Below are positions 23,227 to 32,903 of a stretch of 64,000 nucleotides of DNA, in pieces. The stretch is taken from positions 18,345,896 to 18,409,895 of the forward strand of contig NC_135001.1 of assembly GCF_051020985.1 (NCBI RefSeq), written 5' to 3'. Both the position numbers and the translations under genes were made by a program. Numbering within the stretch: the first letter of the stretch is position 1; each line of letters opens with the position of its first letter. The stretch comes from Nomia melanderi. Taxonomy: Eukaryota > Arthropoda > Insecta > Hymenoptera > Halictidae. The notes beneath the pieces are model-generated. The model was given only the letters and a program-made list of their open reading frames with translations, was not told where the DNA came from and made no database searches.

Positions 23227-23846
23227 ATGTGCACAGTGTAACTCTCAAATCTTAGCCGATCTCTGTCAAACTAAGAGGGGAGAGAGTCAAGGGTAATCGG
23301 GTAGGCTCCATCTGGATCCTTCCGGGAAACACAGTAAAATAATTCTGTAAACACACAATAAAAAGCCGCGGCGTTATGTAGAAACGAAATCCGACGCCAA
23401 TGTTCGTACCGTCTGTTGCAGTAAACCTAGCAATGGTGACGTCATAGGGGCAGAAACAGTCGCTCCGAGAAATCCAATTGACTCTGGAAACGGCTCTCCG
23501 CGTTCTTTGTTGCACGACCTGATTAGTTTGCGTGATCGCCTCAGTCAATCATACACCAGAACCAAAAATCCGTGTGGGCAAGGCATGCGCCTTCGAATCT
23601 GACTACTCAGACGAGAGTGTCGGATTTACTGCAACGGATCGTACATCTCACTTCGTCGCATTCCGTTTCGCCGGTGCTCTTCGTTGCGCTGCTCGGCCAA
23701 TAACAAGGACGTGCGGAAACTAGGGCGTCACTGTTGCCATAACTACCGGGTCGAGCACCGCGTGTGGCCGATTCCCTCTGCCTCTCTCCTCTCTTAGCTT
23801 GGTGAAGTTCGGCCAAGAAACGAGGGCTATATTGTACACATTGTTT
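23227..23846. other. Unassigned CpG-rich patch
   Basis: A CpG-bearing stretch between mobile elements. Overlapping frames on opposite strands (minus 23252-23548 and 23607-23816, plus 23532-23723) argue against a single real gene. GATACGTCC-type repeats are absent. Confidence 0.4.
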
Positions 23847-24402
23847 TTAACCCTTTGAACTCCGCAGGCTCCAGTTGCACCAGTTATAATATTAAATATT
23901 TAATAGGTATTCATAGGTAAAATCATACCTTAGTTCATATTTTCTGAGCTTTTAATGACATTATTGTTACATTAAAGCTAATAAAAAAAATGCTATGACA
24001 TATAATACGTGACAAAATATTCGGGTGTACGTAGTCAAAATTATAAAATTGATACGTAGTTTAAGGTCAGTTTTCATAGTCTACCCCAACACTGTCCAGT
24101 TTTTTATTAGAACTATTGCTAGGTATTCCAATATCGATATTGTTACGTATTCATTAAAAACGTCGAAATCAACCATTTGAACTCTGTGGGCTCCCAATAT
24201 TGCACCAGTTATAATATTAAATATTTCAATGAATCTTAAAGAAACCACCCTAAAATTATTCGATTTCTCGCACATCCAAGTTTTCTACTAAGGAAAATAA
24301 AGGATCGAAGAAATGTTATAACATTTCTCATTTTAGGAATACTATAAAAATCAGGTGCAGTTGCTGATAGATTACAAAACAACCTAGAGTGCTAAGAGTT
24401 AA
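23847..24402 (+). mobile_element. fam-14 MITE with a repeated left end
   Basis: It begins TTAACCCTTTGAACTCCG. The same left end (TTTGAACTCTGTGGGCTCC, then TTGCACCAGTTATAATATTA) occurs again at 24176, offset 322 bp. The second copy runs to a right end GAGTGCTAAGAGTTAA at 24402. This is either a partial tandem duplication or two adjacent copies with the first broken. Confidence 0.7.
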
Positions 24403-26296
24403 GTTTCTTATGGAACAGTTATTCAACGCCAGGATTTTATACCTAGAGACATGACGAATGGTGTTCAATATCTCCAAGACGGTGTTCACAATTTAGCAGG
24501 AACTTACGAGGTAGTTAACCTCAGAGTCATAAACAGAAAGAAACGTTTCCATAATAAACAGTCTGTTAAGTATACATCGGGAAAGTGCATTAAAAGGGGT
24601 GTAAAACACATAAAACATAACACCCTTTATAGGTTTCTGGGGAACCCTAACGTTCCAATGTTTTAAGAACATGATCACGTTCCTTCATGAATGTAATGGG
24701 TATAAAAATGTGTGTGTGTGTGGTTTATGTGTGGCCTTCGCAATGTTTTATGATAGTTTTGCCACATTTTGTTCGCCTCTATAGTTTTATAACGAAATTA
24801 GCTGTTATAATGAGTACAACGTACTCATCAGATCAATGCAAAAAGAGAAAAGAAATGGTTTCTCTTGCTCTGTAATTTAATAATTCCTGTAATTTACTAT
24901 TTTTTACTTACATAAATCATACACCTAGAGATTTGTACTGGAAAATCAAAGAAAATTATTTTAATTTTCTTCCAAGTTGAGTGTGGGGTACGACGAATGA
25001 TTAAATCGAGTTAATTTTGTTTTACCACGCAGCTGTGGTTATTAATGAATCAAAACTCTATCCTATTTTTTCCCAATTAGCGTATTTTTCTAAATATTTT
25101 ATAGGTTTGTAAAATACAGTGATTCTTCTTTAAATTCAGAAACTTGAATTTATCATTGCTGTTATGTGAACACTCATGCAATGATTCCGTCGCGCACTTT
25201 TACGTCTATTTAAACATTCCCACGAATCTACGTTCATTTATAGTACCTATCTATCTATACTTCAATTACCTTCGACGTTATGAACGCGGTAAATTAATAG
25301 CCAATCATTGCTGTCCACGACGCGATTGAGCATAATAGTTGGAAACAGTACTACCCTCCATGCAATTTTCCGGATTAATAAAAATTTTACATAATTGATT
25401 GCGGCCTATTATACGACGGAGTTAATAATCGCATGTCATCATGCTAATTATTCAAATTGTTTTTGCCCGCGGAACTCTCGTTACAATACAGTGAATAATG
25501 GCTGCTCGATGCAGAAATATGTTGCCGCTCATATTAATGAACTTCAAACAAGGAACGAACATTATTTTCCTACTCTGAAATTAAGTTACTTAATTTACAG
25601 TCAAATTATCAGATTACACAGTCTATTGTATTACGTTGGAATGCTGCGAAATGCATGCGGCATTCCGAATTGAACGAACTGCCTGATTATTCATTCATAA
25701 AATCTACGAAACTAAAGATATACAAATTCCTCCACCGACGGATATCGAAATTTCTTAGGAAACGTTAGAAAAAACGACGATTGATCTACCCTACGAAATT
25801 GTTGGATTCAAATTACGTTGGATTATGGTTATTATTATCATACCATCGACGTTAGCGTACTCTTCGCGAAGTTCTGTAATTTTCTGAGATTACATTTCTG
25901 TGTTCGACGATTTCTCTACCTTCGATTCGATAATTGGATAATGGCGAGTGGTACACGGGAAACGCCTCTACCACGCCTACGAACATATATTTAAAGTACA
26001 TTTTGCTCCTTTTGCAGGTTACGCTCCATGCAGCTGCGCGCGTATTAACATTGACCCTGTAATTATCTTCTACGCTCATCGTCGCGAATGAATGATAGTA
26101 TTTATCACGTTCCTCGTGTACCTATACGTCGGAGTACCGTTATTTGAGCCACTCATTGGGTGAATCGGTTAATTCCACGAAAGAAAAAGTGGTGACAAAT
26201 GACGTAGTAATGTGCATTGATTTTGTTCCTCAAATTGAAATAAAAAATCAGAGGAATATTATAAAATGCATTTTACTTTACTATGACAGGTGTAGC
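24403..26296. other. Unassigned AT-rich DNA
   Basis: A short TG run lies at about 24711-24722. No repeat family was recognised. Several short open frames have no support. Confidence 0.5.
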
Positions 26297-26496
26297 TTTC
26301 ACGCGTTGAATGCCATGGGAGTCTTATAGAAATTACTATAATTCACTTAATGAAACGATGATTATCCGAAAACTATATTACAAATAATGCTAGATGAACG
26401 CGCAATAATAATGCAATTCAAGCAAATGATTTAATATTCTATTTTTTCCATTTCGAGTATTTTGTAGTATGAAATCGTGCGGCGTTCAACATGTTA
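26297..26496 (+). mobile_element. fam-2 MITE, internally shortened
   Basis: The left end is CACGCGTTGAATGCCATGGG and the right end is GGCGTTCAACATGTTAA. The palindrome has been lost through a deletion right after GGGAGTC. Interior AAACGATGATTATC and TAATAATGCAATTCAA are clear. Confidence 0.8.
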
Positions 26497-28074
26497 ATCT
26501 AACGAATATGTATTGTACAGAAAATAGTATGTCTTCGAAGTGATCATTATTATTATTGGAGTTTTCACGTGTTTTGTTTCCGAACTACATTCGTTCCCAT
26601 GTTGTACTAAGTGTTTACCTGTCTTCGTAGAAATTGAGCACTTTTGGCGGGAATTCAAGTTTCTCAACGTCTTATCACGGATTTCATCCCACGCAATATT
26701 CAAGTAGAATTTTAAACTATTTCAAAACTACCACAAGACGGTGCTTACATAGTAGTTAATAAAATAGTAGACTATGAATCATTATCTGCAAATGATGAAG
26801 GAAACACAGTAGCGTCGAAGAACTTGAACTTACAAATAAGATATTACACAGAAATGTAAAGAATTTTACTTTTGTTTTTATTTATTGTACTTCCAGCAGT
26901 TTGAGATATGTTGTTTTATAGTTGGAGTATTAATAAAAAATTATCGTTTGTCAAGGGTTAATGAATACTTAAACATTAATTATACTGAGTTTATGCATTG
27001 AACGCCGTTTCGATGTCCTATAAATTTGTATAACAAAAGATTCATTATAGTTCAATAAGTATTTTATTTTAACTCGACCCTAATAAGACATTTAATGAAT
27101 GCGCCAGATTTTTATCTAACTCCAGTCCCTGTAAATTAATATAGAAACATCTGTACTTACATAAAAGTTGGCAGTCTATTAATAACCACCTTTTTATGAT
27201 CAGAAGTCACCAAGTTTCCTGTTTAGTTTTTTTTACACGCGTGCAAATATCTACGTAATCAGTGTAAAAGAAACCAATTGAAATACTTCAAATGTATCGC
27301 TTAGGTTGAACAAGTTTTTTTTCAAAACTAGCGAAGTTATGAATACTAATTGGACTAGATATGTATTCATAGAATTTTCCCCCTTACCTTTATGTTCAGA
27401 AGTTAGCATTGAATTTATATCTATATGTTATGAAATACTTTATATAGAGATAATAATTAGTAGGTCATACGGGGATTGCGATTTGAATAATAACCGAGGG
27501 GTTTTGGTGTCGTAAACGTATCGCAAGAAACGTTCGTAAAAACGATGCCACACGCCTCTCGTCGGTTCGACCGAGTTACTAGCAAATTAACGTGCAATTA
27601 CGGTCACACGTGCATTTCTGAGGAAGTACGGGTTTCAATCGTTTCCGATTCAGAATGGAGCTAGTCGTGAATAGACGGCATGGAACGCGTGATAAATTTT
27701 TAATGAGAGTCTCGAAACCGTATTTCGTAGAACGGTGCATTCTAACGTTGAAGCATTTTCGTTTGAACGTCGAATCAAACAGCTTGTTAATCAATGTTTG
27801 GTGGAAAAGCAGTTTTTATTTATGAAACTTGTTTACATTTATCAAACATTTGCATTTTGAACCTCTAGTGCATCTTTCGAAGCGTAACTGTTGTATTTTC
27901 TTCTGCAAACTTTCCGTGTTCTTATATTTCCCATTTAAAACGTATCCTTAAAGGAAACCTCATAATATCTCCACCTGATGTCAGTGCACCGAACGTTAAT
28001 ACTTCCCGGTATTCTCGCGTTGTTTTATCATTAGATACTGAAAACATGAATTCAACACTTTTTAAGGTTCAATC
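26497..28074. other. Unassigned AT-rich DNA
   Basis: No repeat copy or supported exon is visible. There is a moderately CpG-bearing part near 27500-27760. Confidence 0.5.
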
Positions 28075-28360
28075 AGTTATATAATTACATAAGATCTTAT
28101 TAAAATCTTGAATAAATTAAAATGTTTTATTAAAATAATATTATATCAAAGTCTATATCAAAAGTGTAATGCTATATTAAATATATAATTGAAAACCTTT
28201 GGAAGTTGTATAATTTAATTAAATTTCAAGGTTTTTACAACTATATATGTACTTTAATATTATGCTTTTGATATAGATTTTAATGTAATATTATTGTAAT
28301 AAAGTCTTTTAATTTATTTAATATTTTAATGAGATATTTACATGTTAATACATATTAATT
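28075..28360. repeat. Long imperfect inverted repeat (hairpin), about 110-bp arms
   Basis: The left arm (about 28087-28202) contains AATAAATTAAAATGTTTTAT, AATAATATTATATC and TCTATATCAAAAG. The right arm (about 28228-28345) carries their complements in reverse order, for example CTTTTGATATAGA and AATTTATTTAATATT. The loop is about 25 nt. It could be a MITE made almost wholly of inverted repeats, or a long hairpin RNA source. No second copy is in the window. Confidence 0.75.
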
Positions 28361-28979
28361 ACTATCTGTCATAACAGTGTTCTGAAAACAGTATTCTCAT
28401 TTGCATTTCAATGTTTGGTTTTGAAAGGAAAATTAGAAACTAATTAGAAGTATTCATACAATAGGTTGTCTTTCTTCTTATTGCCATTATGTGTATTATT
28501 ATCGATTGAGATGGCAGATGAACGAAGAATGGAGCTAATCAATAAGTGTCTTTCTAACAACTTCCGGTAGCGCGTTACACGTCACTTTCCGCTGCGCTTG
28601 GGTGTACGAAACTAAGGGAGTCTTTAGTACACAGCAATGACAGTTTTGGGTAATTGCCAACTTCGTAATGATGATAGACAGTTGCTAACTGTGTCTGCCA
28701 ACAGGACGTCACATTCAGTTAAAGCGGCGCTGACACTCGTAGACTCCTTGCACTGTCTCCATGTTAACAATGATCGATAGCGTCTCCGAATTTCATTGCG
28801 TGCATCGAACCGGTTGCAGATATAACGGTCGATAATAAATCACGTTGCCTTTGATCAGGTGCAGTGTCCTGTGCGATCTACAAATTGTAAAATAATGGAA
28901 CTGTCGAGTCTCTATTATTTATGCATATAGTAGGTAACGAAGGTAACTGAAAAAATCGAACTTCTGTGCAACGTACGAA
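28361..28979. other. Unassigned DNA
   Basis: Mixed sequence with no recognised repeat or coding signal. Confidence 0.45.
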
Positions 28980-29265
28980 TTATAATATTATATTATATGA
29001 TGTGGTATTATGATGTAATGTAATATAGTATGATATGATATGATATAATATAATATAATATAATGTAATATAATATACCTATAATTTTAATCATTTCAAT
29101 TTTTAACTTTTGAAATAATATATTATATTATATATTATAATATGAGGTAATATATTATAACATAACATAATATATTATAATATAATATAATATAATATAA
29201 TACAACGTAATATAATATACCTATAATTTTAATAATTTCAATGTTTAACTTTTGAAATAATATAG
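28980..29265. repeat. TATAA-type pentanucleotide tract with a 141-bp duplication
   Basis: Imperfect runs of TATAA/GATAT units occupy 28980-29078 and 29125-29219. The block CCTATAATTTTAAT, ATTTCAAT, AACTTTTGAAATAATATA follows each run (first at 29079, second at 29220). So run plus block was duplicated in tandem. Confidence 0.85.
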
Positions 29266-30761
29266 CTGTTATTTATAAGATACATAAATAACTATAATAT
29301 CATATAATAAATAAATAATGAAGGTTCCAGTAAAAATTAATCTGGAAATACGACGATGAATTTGAATTTCACAATTACATTATATCTTCTACGGAAATAT
29401 ATACTTTTGTTTGCACGCATCAAACCTATTTCTACATTAAAATATGCATATTAAAATCCAATTTTAAATTCTAACTGAATTCGAGCTGTACGCAGACCTA
29501 ATTACGTGACTTACTCCGTACACCATGAATCCTTTCAATCACAGATTGCTTTTAATTCTCTGAATCAACGATCTTACAGGTCAATAACGTCATTACATTT
29601 TGTATCTCAATCTAAACTAGCCGTTTGCGTTACGTACGTCTATACTTCAGCAATCAGTAATTAAAATTCGCTGAAACTTCTTTGACGCGCCTTCTTTCTG
29701 TGCAAACACAGCAGTCGTTTAATATCTTAGAACTAAAAGGTCCTCATTAAATAAACGAGCTCCGCGTTCCCTATACACGAACGGACTTCCCGTAACAGTA
29801 CCGAATTTCTTACGAAGAGTGTCACAAATTCCATCGCGCACCGAGGAAACATTCTTCTGTCCTTTTTCGAGTTTCCCATCGCGAAGCGATGAATTACGGA
29901 ATTACCGAGAGAAGCTGTAGCATCGCGATGAATAATTTATCCGCGTCGATTCATGTGATTAACATTCGGGCTCGGAATTACTCGCGCGTCGCGTTACTTT
30001 AATTGAACCGTCTCGTAATCGAACGTGCATATCGGCGCTCGGAGGCAAAGAGAAAAAGAGAGCGGCGCCATTGAAATTCTCTTCGAAATCCTACCTTCGG
30101 TTATTTATTACGTCGCGATCGCGTTGCTCTCGAAAACACTTCGTGATTAATAACCGTCGTCGCTTCGCTCTCGCACTCATTAAATTATAATTACGATCCG
30201 GCGGGGGGCGAGGGGTTCACGAAAATTTTTAAATTCCCCCGACAACGTTGAACGGTTATATCCGGTTTGCAATTAAAACAAATTAGTTCCACGAACAAAG
30301 TTCCGGCCGTAGAATATAAACTTTCCCCCTAGCGAGAAACAAAGTTCGAAACGAAACTCGCGGTCGGACGCTGTGCGTGAAATTGAAAAACAGACCGGAG
30401 AAAAAAAGGGGTTTCTATTCAGAGATTAAGCACCGCGCGTTTCGCGCTGTTTGTCTCGTTTCGAACGAGCGCGGAACTTTTTTCAAGAAGGGTCCACTCG
30501 GTTTTCGTTTTCTAAACTCTCCCTTTCTCCCGTGTTTTTCGAATTTCAAAGGCGACCACCGCGCCCCTCCCGCTGCGCATTCCATTCAATCCAATTAACG
30601 CGATCTCCGCGTATCCGGATTTAACCGCTTGCGCTGGAAAAACGCGCCACGCACGTCGAGACGTTTCTGTTGTAAAATTCTCAATTTTGTCTTTCACGCA
30701 TTGACGATCTCGTTGCGTTACGCCTATTAGATTGTTTCGAAATGTATCACTCTATGCAGAA
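29266..30761. other. Unassigned DNA with the largest CpG-rich patch (about 29800-30660)
   Basis: The patch is dense in CG dinucleotides (CGCGCGTCGCG, GCGACCACCGCG) and purine runs. Small opposed frames occur but none is supported. It could be old unique sequence or a regulatory region; the sequence alone does not say. Confidence 0.45.
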
Positions 30762-31222
30762 TTGACCCTTTGCACTCGAGAGGTGACTCTCAGTCACCAT
30801 TTGATTTGACGCAGTAAAATTAGAAAATTTAATATTTAATACTGAACTATGTATAATCGGTGCGTGAAATATTGGAATAAAAAAGCTTTGTTTCTCAATT
30901 TACCTGTGATTCCTCTTTGAATTCGTTTAACACTAGGTTCACGGGCGTTTATTGTACACTTCATTCTATTATTCCTAAAACAATTGATGCTCGTTTATTT
31001 AGATTGTGGAAACTGGAGATTTGATAGTAGGTAATTGGGATACATGTCAGTGTGATCGAATCAATCAAAATCGGCGTAAACGTTTACAAAATAATATTTC
31101 TAAAATCCAATATGCGTCAATTTGACGGGTTCCGTAAGCCTACTTAAAAAAAACCATCGTCTTTGTCTAGTTAGAGAATGTTAAGTATTGCTAGCGAAAT
31201 ACTTCCGAGTGCAAAGGGTTAA
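30762..31222 (-). mobile_element. fam-3 MITE interrupted by fam-7
   Basis: It starts TTGACCCTTTGCACTCGAGA with the palindrome GGTGACT-CTC-AGTCACC at 30782-30798. It ends CTTCCGAGTGCAAAGGGTTAA. The 30927-31147 interval is a fam-7 element, so the unfilled length would be about 240 bp. Confidence 0.85.
30927..31147 (+). mobile_element. fam-7 MITE nested in fam-3
   Basis: The left end is TTAACACTAGGTTCACGGG and the right end is ACGGGTTCCGTAAGCCTACTTAA. The subterminal palindrome CGTCAA-T-TTGACG is at 31115-31127. TTAA flanks both ends. Length is 221 bp. Confidence 0.85.
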
Positions 31223-31471
31223 ACGGAATTCGTGTACGTATCAACGTGAAACAGGTAAAAACAAAATTCATCGCGCGAGACATTGCCAAATCTCTGAATT
31301 CATTTCCAGCGCAAGTGGTTAATGCGGCCGCGGTTGCGCCCCGCCGCGGAGCTTTTAGTTCGCCCGGGTACACGCCCGAGTCTTCTTGTTATTAATACCA
31401 GGAACGGGACGGGTGTTGCAAGAAACCCACTGCCGCGGTTGAAGGCACGCGTTCACTTGAGAATAAAACTG
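31223..31471. other. Unassigned DNA with a CpG-rich core
   Basis: A short stretch near 31290-31322 (CATTTCCAGCGCAAGTGGTTAA) resembles the interior of the fam-8 element near 55815-55838. The rest is unassigned. Confidence 0.4.
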
Positions 31472-31769
31472 TCGCGATCTGTTTTTGAAAACGCTTTCTG
31501 CGAATGGATACTAAGCGCGTTGAGAGTAGGGACTAGAATTCACACTAGGTTTACGGAATGCGTGAATTTGACGCAGATTGAATTTTATAAAGATCATTTG
31601 CTAAATGCTCGTATCAATTTTAAATTCCTAATGAAAAACGCAAAAATATTCGCGATCTGTTTTTGAAAACGCTTTCTGCGAATGGATGCTAAGCGCGTTG
31701 AGAGTAGGGACTAGAATTCACACTAGGTTTACGGAATGCGTGAATTTGACGCAGATTGAATTTTATAAA
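31472..31769. repeat. Tandem duplication, period 178 bp
   Basis: The 120-bp stretch 31472-31591 reappears at 31650-31769 with a single difference (GGATACTAAG against GGATGCTAAG). It includes a left flank and the start of a fam-7 element. Beyond that the two copies diverge sharply, although both still look like fam-7. Confidence 0.9.
31539..31649 (-). mobile_element. fam-7 MITE fragment in the first tandem copy
   Basis: CACACTAGGTTTACGGAATG and GAATTTGACGCAGATTGAAT are followed by AATGCTCG. The fragment then ends without its second terminus. Confidence 0.65.
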
Positions 31770-31906
31770 CATTATTTGGTAAATGTTTCAATCGGTTTTC
31801 GTTGATTTCTACATCTACAATTTCCAAAATCTAAATGAACGAATATCAACTTCCCCAGGAACAATAGAATGAACTGTACAATAAATGCCCGTAAACCTAG
31901 TGTTAA
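31717..31906 (-). mobile_element. fam-7 MITE, complete, inverted
   Basis: It runs from CACACTAGGTTTACGGAATG to GCCCGTAAACCTAGTGTTAA. The right portion (TGTACAATAAATGCCCGTAA) is the reverse complement of the left portion of the 30927 copy. Length is 190 bp. Confidence 0.8.
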
Positions 31907-31982
31907 CTGAGGGTTAATTGTAGCCCACTGTATATGGTACATATGCAACAAGTATAAACGTGGCCCAACGCACATCGCGCGA

Positions 31983-32085
31983 GAATGTTTCTTTACCTCG
32001 CCGCGCGTGAACAGAACGCCGACTGTTCATCTCGGCAAGGTTAATAATGTTATGCAATCCGCAAATCGATCACTTGTTTAAAAAT
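31983..32085. repeat. Segment duplicated at 32801-32903
   Basis: GAATGTTTCTTTACCTCGCC, GTGAACAGAACGCCGA, AATAATGTTATGCAATCCGC and ATCACTTGTT occur in both places, with about 10 percent difference. Two stacked MITEs (fam-9, then fam-1 with fam-13) lie between the copies. Confidence 0.85.
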
Positions 32086-32124
32086 TCAGGTTCAGCGGTA
32101 ATAAAAGGAATTCGATAAACTATC
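32086..32124. repeat. Short flank shared with the fam-1 locus at 39.13 kb
   Basis: AGCGGTAATAAAAGGAATTC and GATAAACTA match AGCGGTAATAGAAGGATTTC and GATAAACTA at 39133-39162. In both places a fam-1 element follows, directly at 39160 but after an intervening fam-9 here. Confidence 0.7.
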
Positions 32125-32399
32125 TTAAATTGTTGACCGGCAATTTTATGCAGTAGCTATCCCATGTCACCGGTTATTATTTCGCAATTGAATATGAAAG
32201 CGAAATAATCTAAATAAACTTCAATATACTTTGTTTATACATAGTGTATCGAAATGAATCTTTGGACGTATATTTTATATAACTTTGAATATTTTGCTTT
32301 TACAATATTCTATTATATATTGCTCTGCGTTTCAAAAATTGAAATGGCTAATACAAGTGCAAACATGGGTTAACTCATGATCGGCCAACAATCTGTTAA
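32125..32399 (-). mobile_element. fam-9 MITE, inverted copy
   Basis: It starts TTAAATTGTTGACCGGCA and ends GATCGGCCAACAATCTGTTAA. The interior is the reverse complement of 1962-2277. Its right TTAA is the left TTAA of the next fam-1 element. Length is 275 bp. Confidence 0.8.
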
Positions 32400-32800
32400 C
32401 ACATTGCGTACCGGCTAATTTTCAGAAAAATGAATTTTTCCGATTTTCAGCCGGATCGACTTGTATAGAAAAACTCTATATCACTTTGACTGTCACGTAA
32501 ACACTAATCAAAACTCCCATGTACTCGAAACAGTTTTCTCTATTAACCAGAAACTGAGAAATCAAGATTCTTCTTAATAACTGCTCCACTGTCTTTCTTA
32601 TATCTCATATATCCAACAAAATTCGGTTCGTTCGATACGTCATGAAAGAAATTAATGTCCACGTTTCTGTAAAAAATTATGTCACCCGAATTCGGGTGAC
32701 GTGGCAATCAAAGGGATACAGATGGATATAAATAATATACAGGAAAACTGAAATATGATATTGTTATGTAGTACGTTTTAAATAGATGATCAGTTCGGAT
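32396..32800 (+). mobile_element. fam-1 MITE variant interrupted by fam-13
   Basis: The left part starts TTAACACATTGCGTACCGG and runs through TTTTCAGCCGGATCGACTTG to AAACTCTATAT. The right part resumes at AACTGAAATATGATATTGTT and ATGTAGTACGTTTTAAATAG, and is cut off at 32800. The CAGCCGGATCG variant is shared with 39829-39905. Confidence 0.7.
32487..32720 (+). mobile_element. fam-13 MITE nested in fam-1
   Basis: It starts CACTTTGACTGTCACGTAAA and ends at ACGTGGCAATCAAAG, with the perfect 20-bp palindrome GTCACCCGAATTCGGGTGAC at 32681-32700. It matches 54080-54313 throughout. Terminal TTAA is not preserved here, so its exact limits are uncertain. Confidence 0.75.
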
Positions 32801-32903
32801 GAATGTTTCTTTACCTCGCCGCGTGTGAACAGAACGCCGATTGTGCGTCCCGACAAGGTCAATAATGTTATGCAATCCGCAAATCGGTCACTTGTTCAAA
32901 CAT
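32801..32903. repeat. Second copy of the 31983-32085 segment
   Basis: The offset from the first copy is 818 bp. It begins exactly where the fam-1 fragment stops, which suggests a local duplication with a breakpoint at 32800/32801. Confidence 0.85.

Noticed and set aside
24711..24722. TG dinucleotide run
   Set aside because: Only about six units, too short to be informative.
31322..31666. 114-codon plus frame
   Set aside because: It runs into the tandem duplication and fam-7 sequence, so it cannot be an old coding frame.
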